48,948 nucleotides of DNA, from NCBI GenBank assembly GCA_905233685.1, contig CAJOEZ010000026.1, positions 1 through 48,948 on the forward strand. Direction: 5' to 3'. A program made the translations under genes and the position numbers. Within the stretch, counting starts at the first letter, position 1. Every line of letters starts with the position of its first letter. This document shows, piece by piece, positions 48,727 through 48,948 of this stretch. The notes below the pieces were generated by a model. The model was not told the origin of the DNA. It worked only from the letters and a program-made list of their open reading frames with translations, and made no database searches. The stretch is from an uncultured Bacteroidales bacterium (lineage in GTDB: Bacteria > Bacteroidota > Bacteroidia > Bacteroidales > F082).

Positions 48727-48948
48727 ATGAAAAAACTTTTTTTGGCATTTACGCTCGTAGCAGCAGTAGCAACAAGTTTCATGAGTTGCAACAAGACAAC
48801 CACTGATTCTGACACTCACACGCAGAAGTACACTTTAGGCGCGACATCCTTCGACATCAACAACGCCATTACCATCGAGAACATCAAAGACAGCATCGGT
48901 CAGGTTTACAACGCCATCATGTTGTCGCAAACCGAGACGATTGGTTAC
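48727..48948 (+). CDS. Lipoprotein of unknown function, 3' end outside the window
   Basis: The first 74 codons are present. The signal sequence ends in SFMSC, with the lipid Cys at residue 21. The mature start is Thr/Asp-rich (NKTTTDSDTHTQ), followed by ATSFDINNAITIENIKDSIG, which looks like the start of a folded domain. It is under the second promoter module, so it is likely expressed together with the glycan cluster. The frame is open to the last base. No family can be named from this part. Confidence 0.75.
   Translation, partial: MKKLFLAFTLVAAVATSFMSCNKTTTDSDTHTQKYTLGATSFDINNAITIENIKDSIGQVYNAIMLSQTETIGY

Overview
The window looks like a chromosomal segment of a Bacteroidales-type bacterium (phylum Bacteroidota). 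Three things point there: a complete type IX secretion core operon (porP/sprF-gldK-gldL-gldM-gldN), a broken secreted protein with a type IX C-terminal sorting domain, and many Bacteroidota promoters (-7 TAnnTTTG, sometimes with a -33 TTG/TTTG about 19 bp upstream). The organism cannot be named to species from the sequence alone.

Layout. Positions 1-3500 are accessory-like: a 5'-truncated gluzincin-type metallopeptidase homologue, a frameshifted type IX cargo gene, and a Fic protein with an N-terminal helix-turn-helix and operator-like repeats around its promoter. Positions 3.6-12.5 kb hold envelope genes: an M23 peptidase, the intramembrane protease rseP, and the porP-gldKLMN operon, closed by a strong terminator. 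Positions 12.5-35.5 kb are mostly housekeeping: a GH92 mannosidase lipoprotein, polA, acpP-fabF-rnc and an IPExxxVDY protein, a GT39-type membrane glycosyltransferase, glnA, a small protein, meaB, aspS, a lipoprotein, pfkA, comB, a GSCFA protein with trxB, tRNA-Pro(GGG), tRNA-Gln(CTG), glnS, and a membrane-anchored AraC-type regulator.

Positions 35.7-48.5 kb form a single rightward surface-glycan cluster of 13 tightly packed genes: flippase, serine-acetyltransferase-like protein, TagD-like CDP-glycerol synthase, TagB/TagF-like glycerophosphotransferase, EpsG-like polymerase, beta-helix protein, Stealth phosphotransferase, two membrane acyltransferases, GT4, hexapeptide acetyltransferase, GT4, and a WecA/MraY-type initiating transferase. 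Together they suggest a Wzx/Wzy-type polymer started on undecaprenyl phosphate, decorated with acyl groups and containing phosphodiester/glycerol-phosphate parts, chemistry best known from Gram-positive teichoic acids. The window ends inside a lipoprotein gene.

The most unusual signals lie outside the genes. (1) An approximately 131-bp promoter module with four TGCAA boxes at 21/18/21-bp spacing occurs twice, exactly at the two ends of the glycan cluster (35537-35667 and 48553-48683). (2) glnA and aspS carry the same 38-nt leader (one mismatch) directly before their start codons. (3) Palindromic repeat sequences lie in frame inside polA (VIASEVRQS) and inside the GT39-type gene (PEPVEGP). (4) A 92-bp multi-hairpin element sits in the glnA leader. 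(5) Several other palindromes and direct repeats mark intergenic regions. No CRISPR array, insertion sequence, rRNA or prophage was seen.
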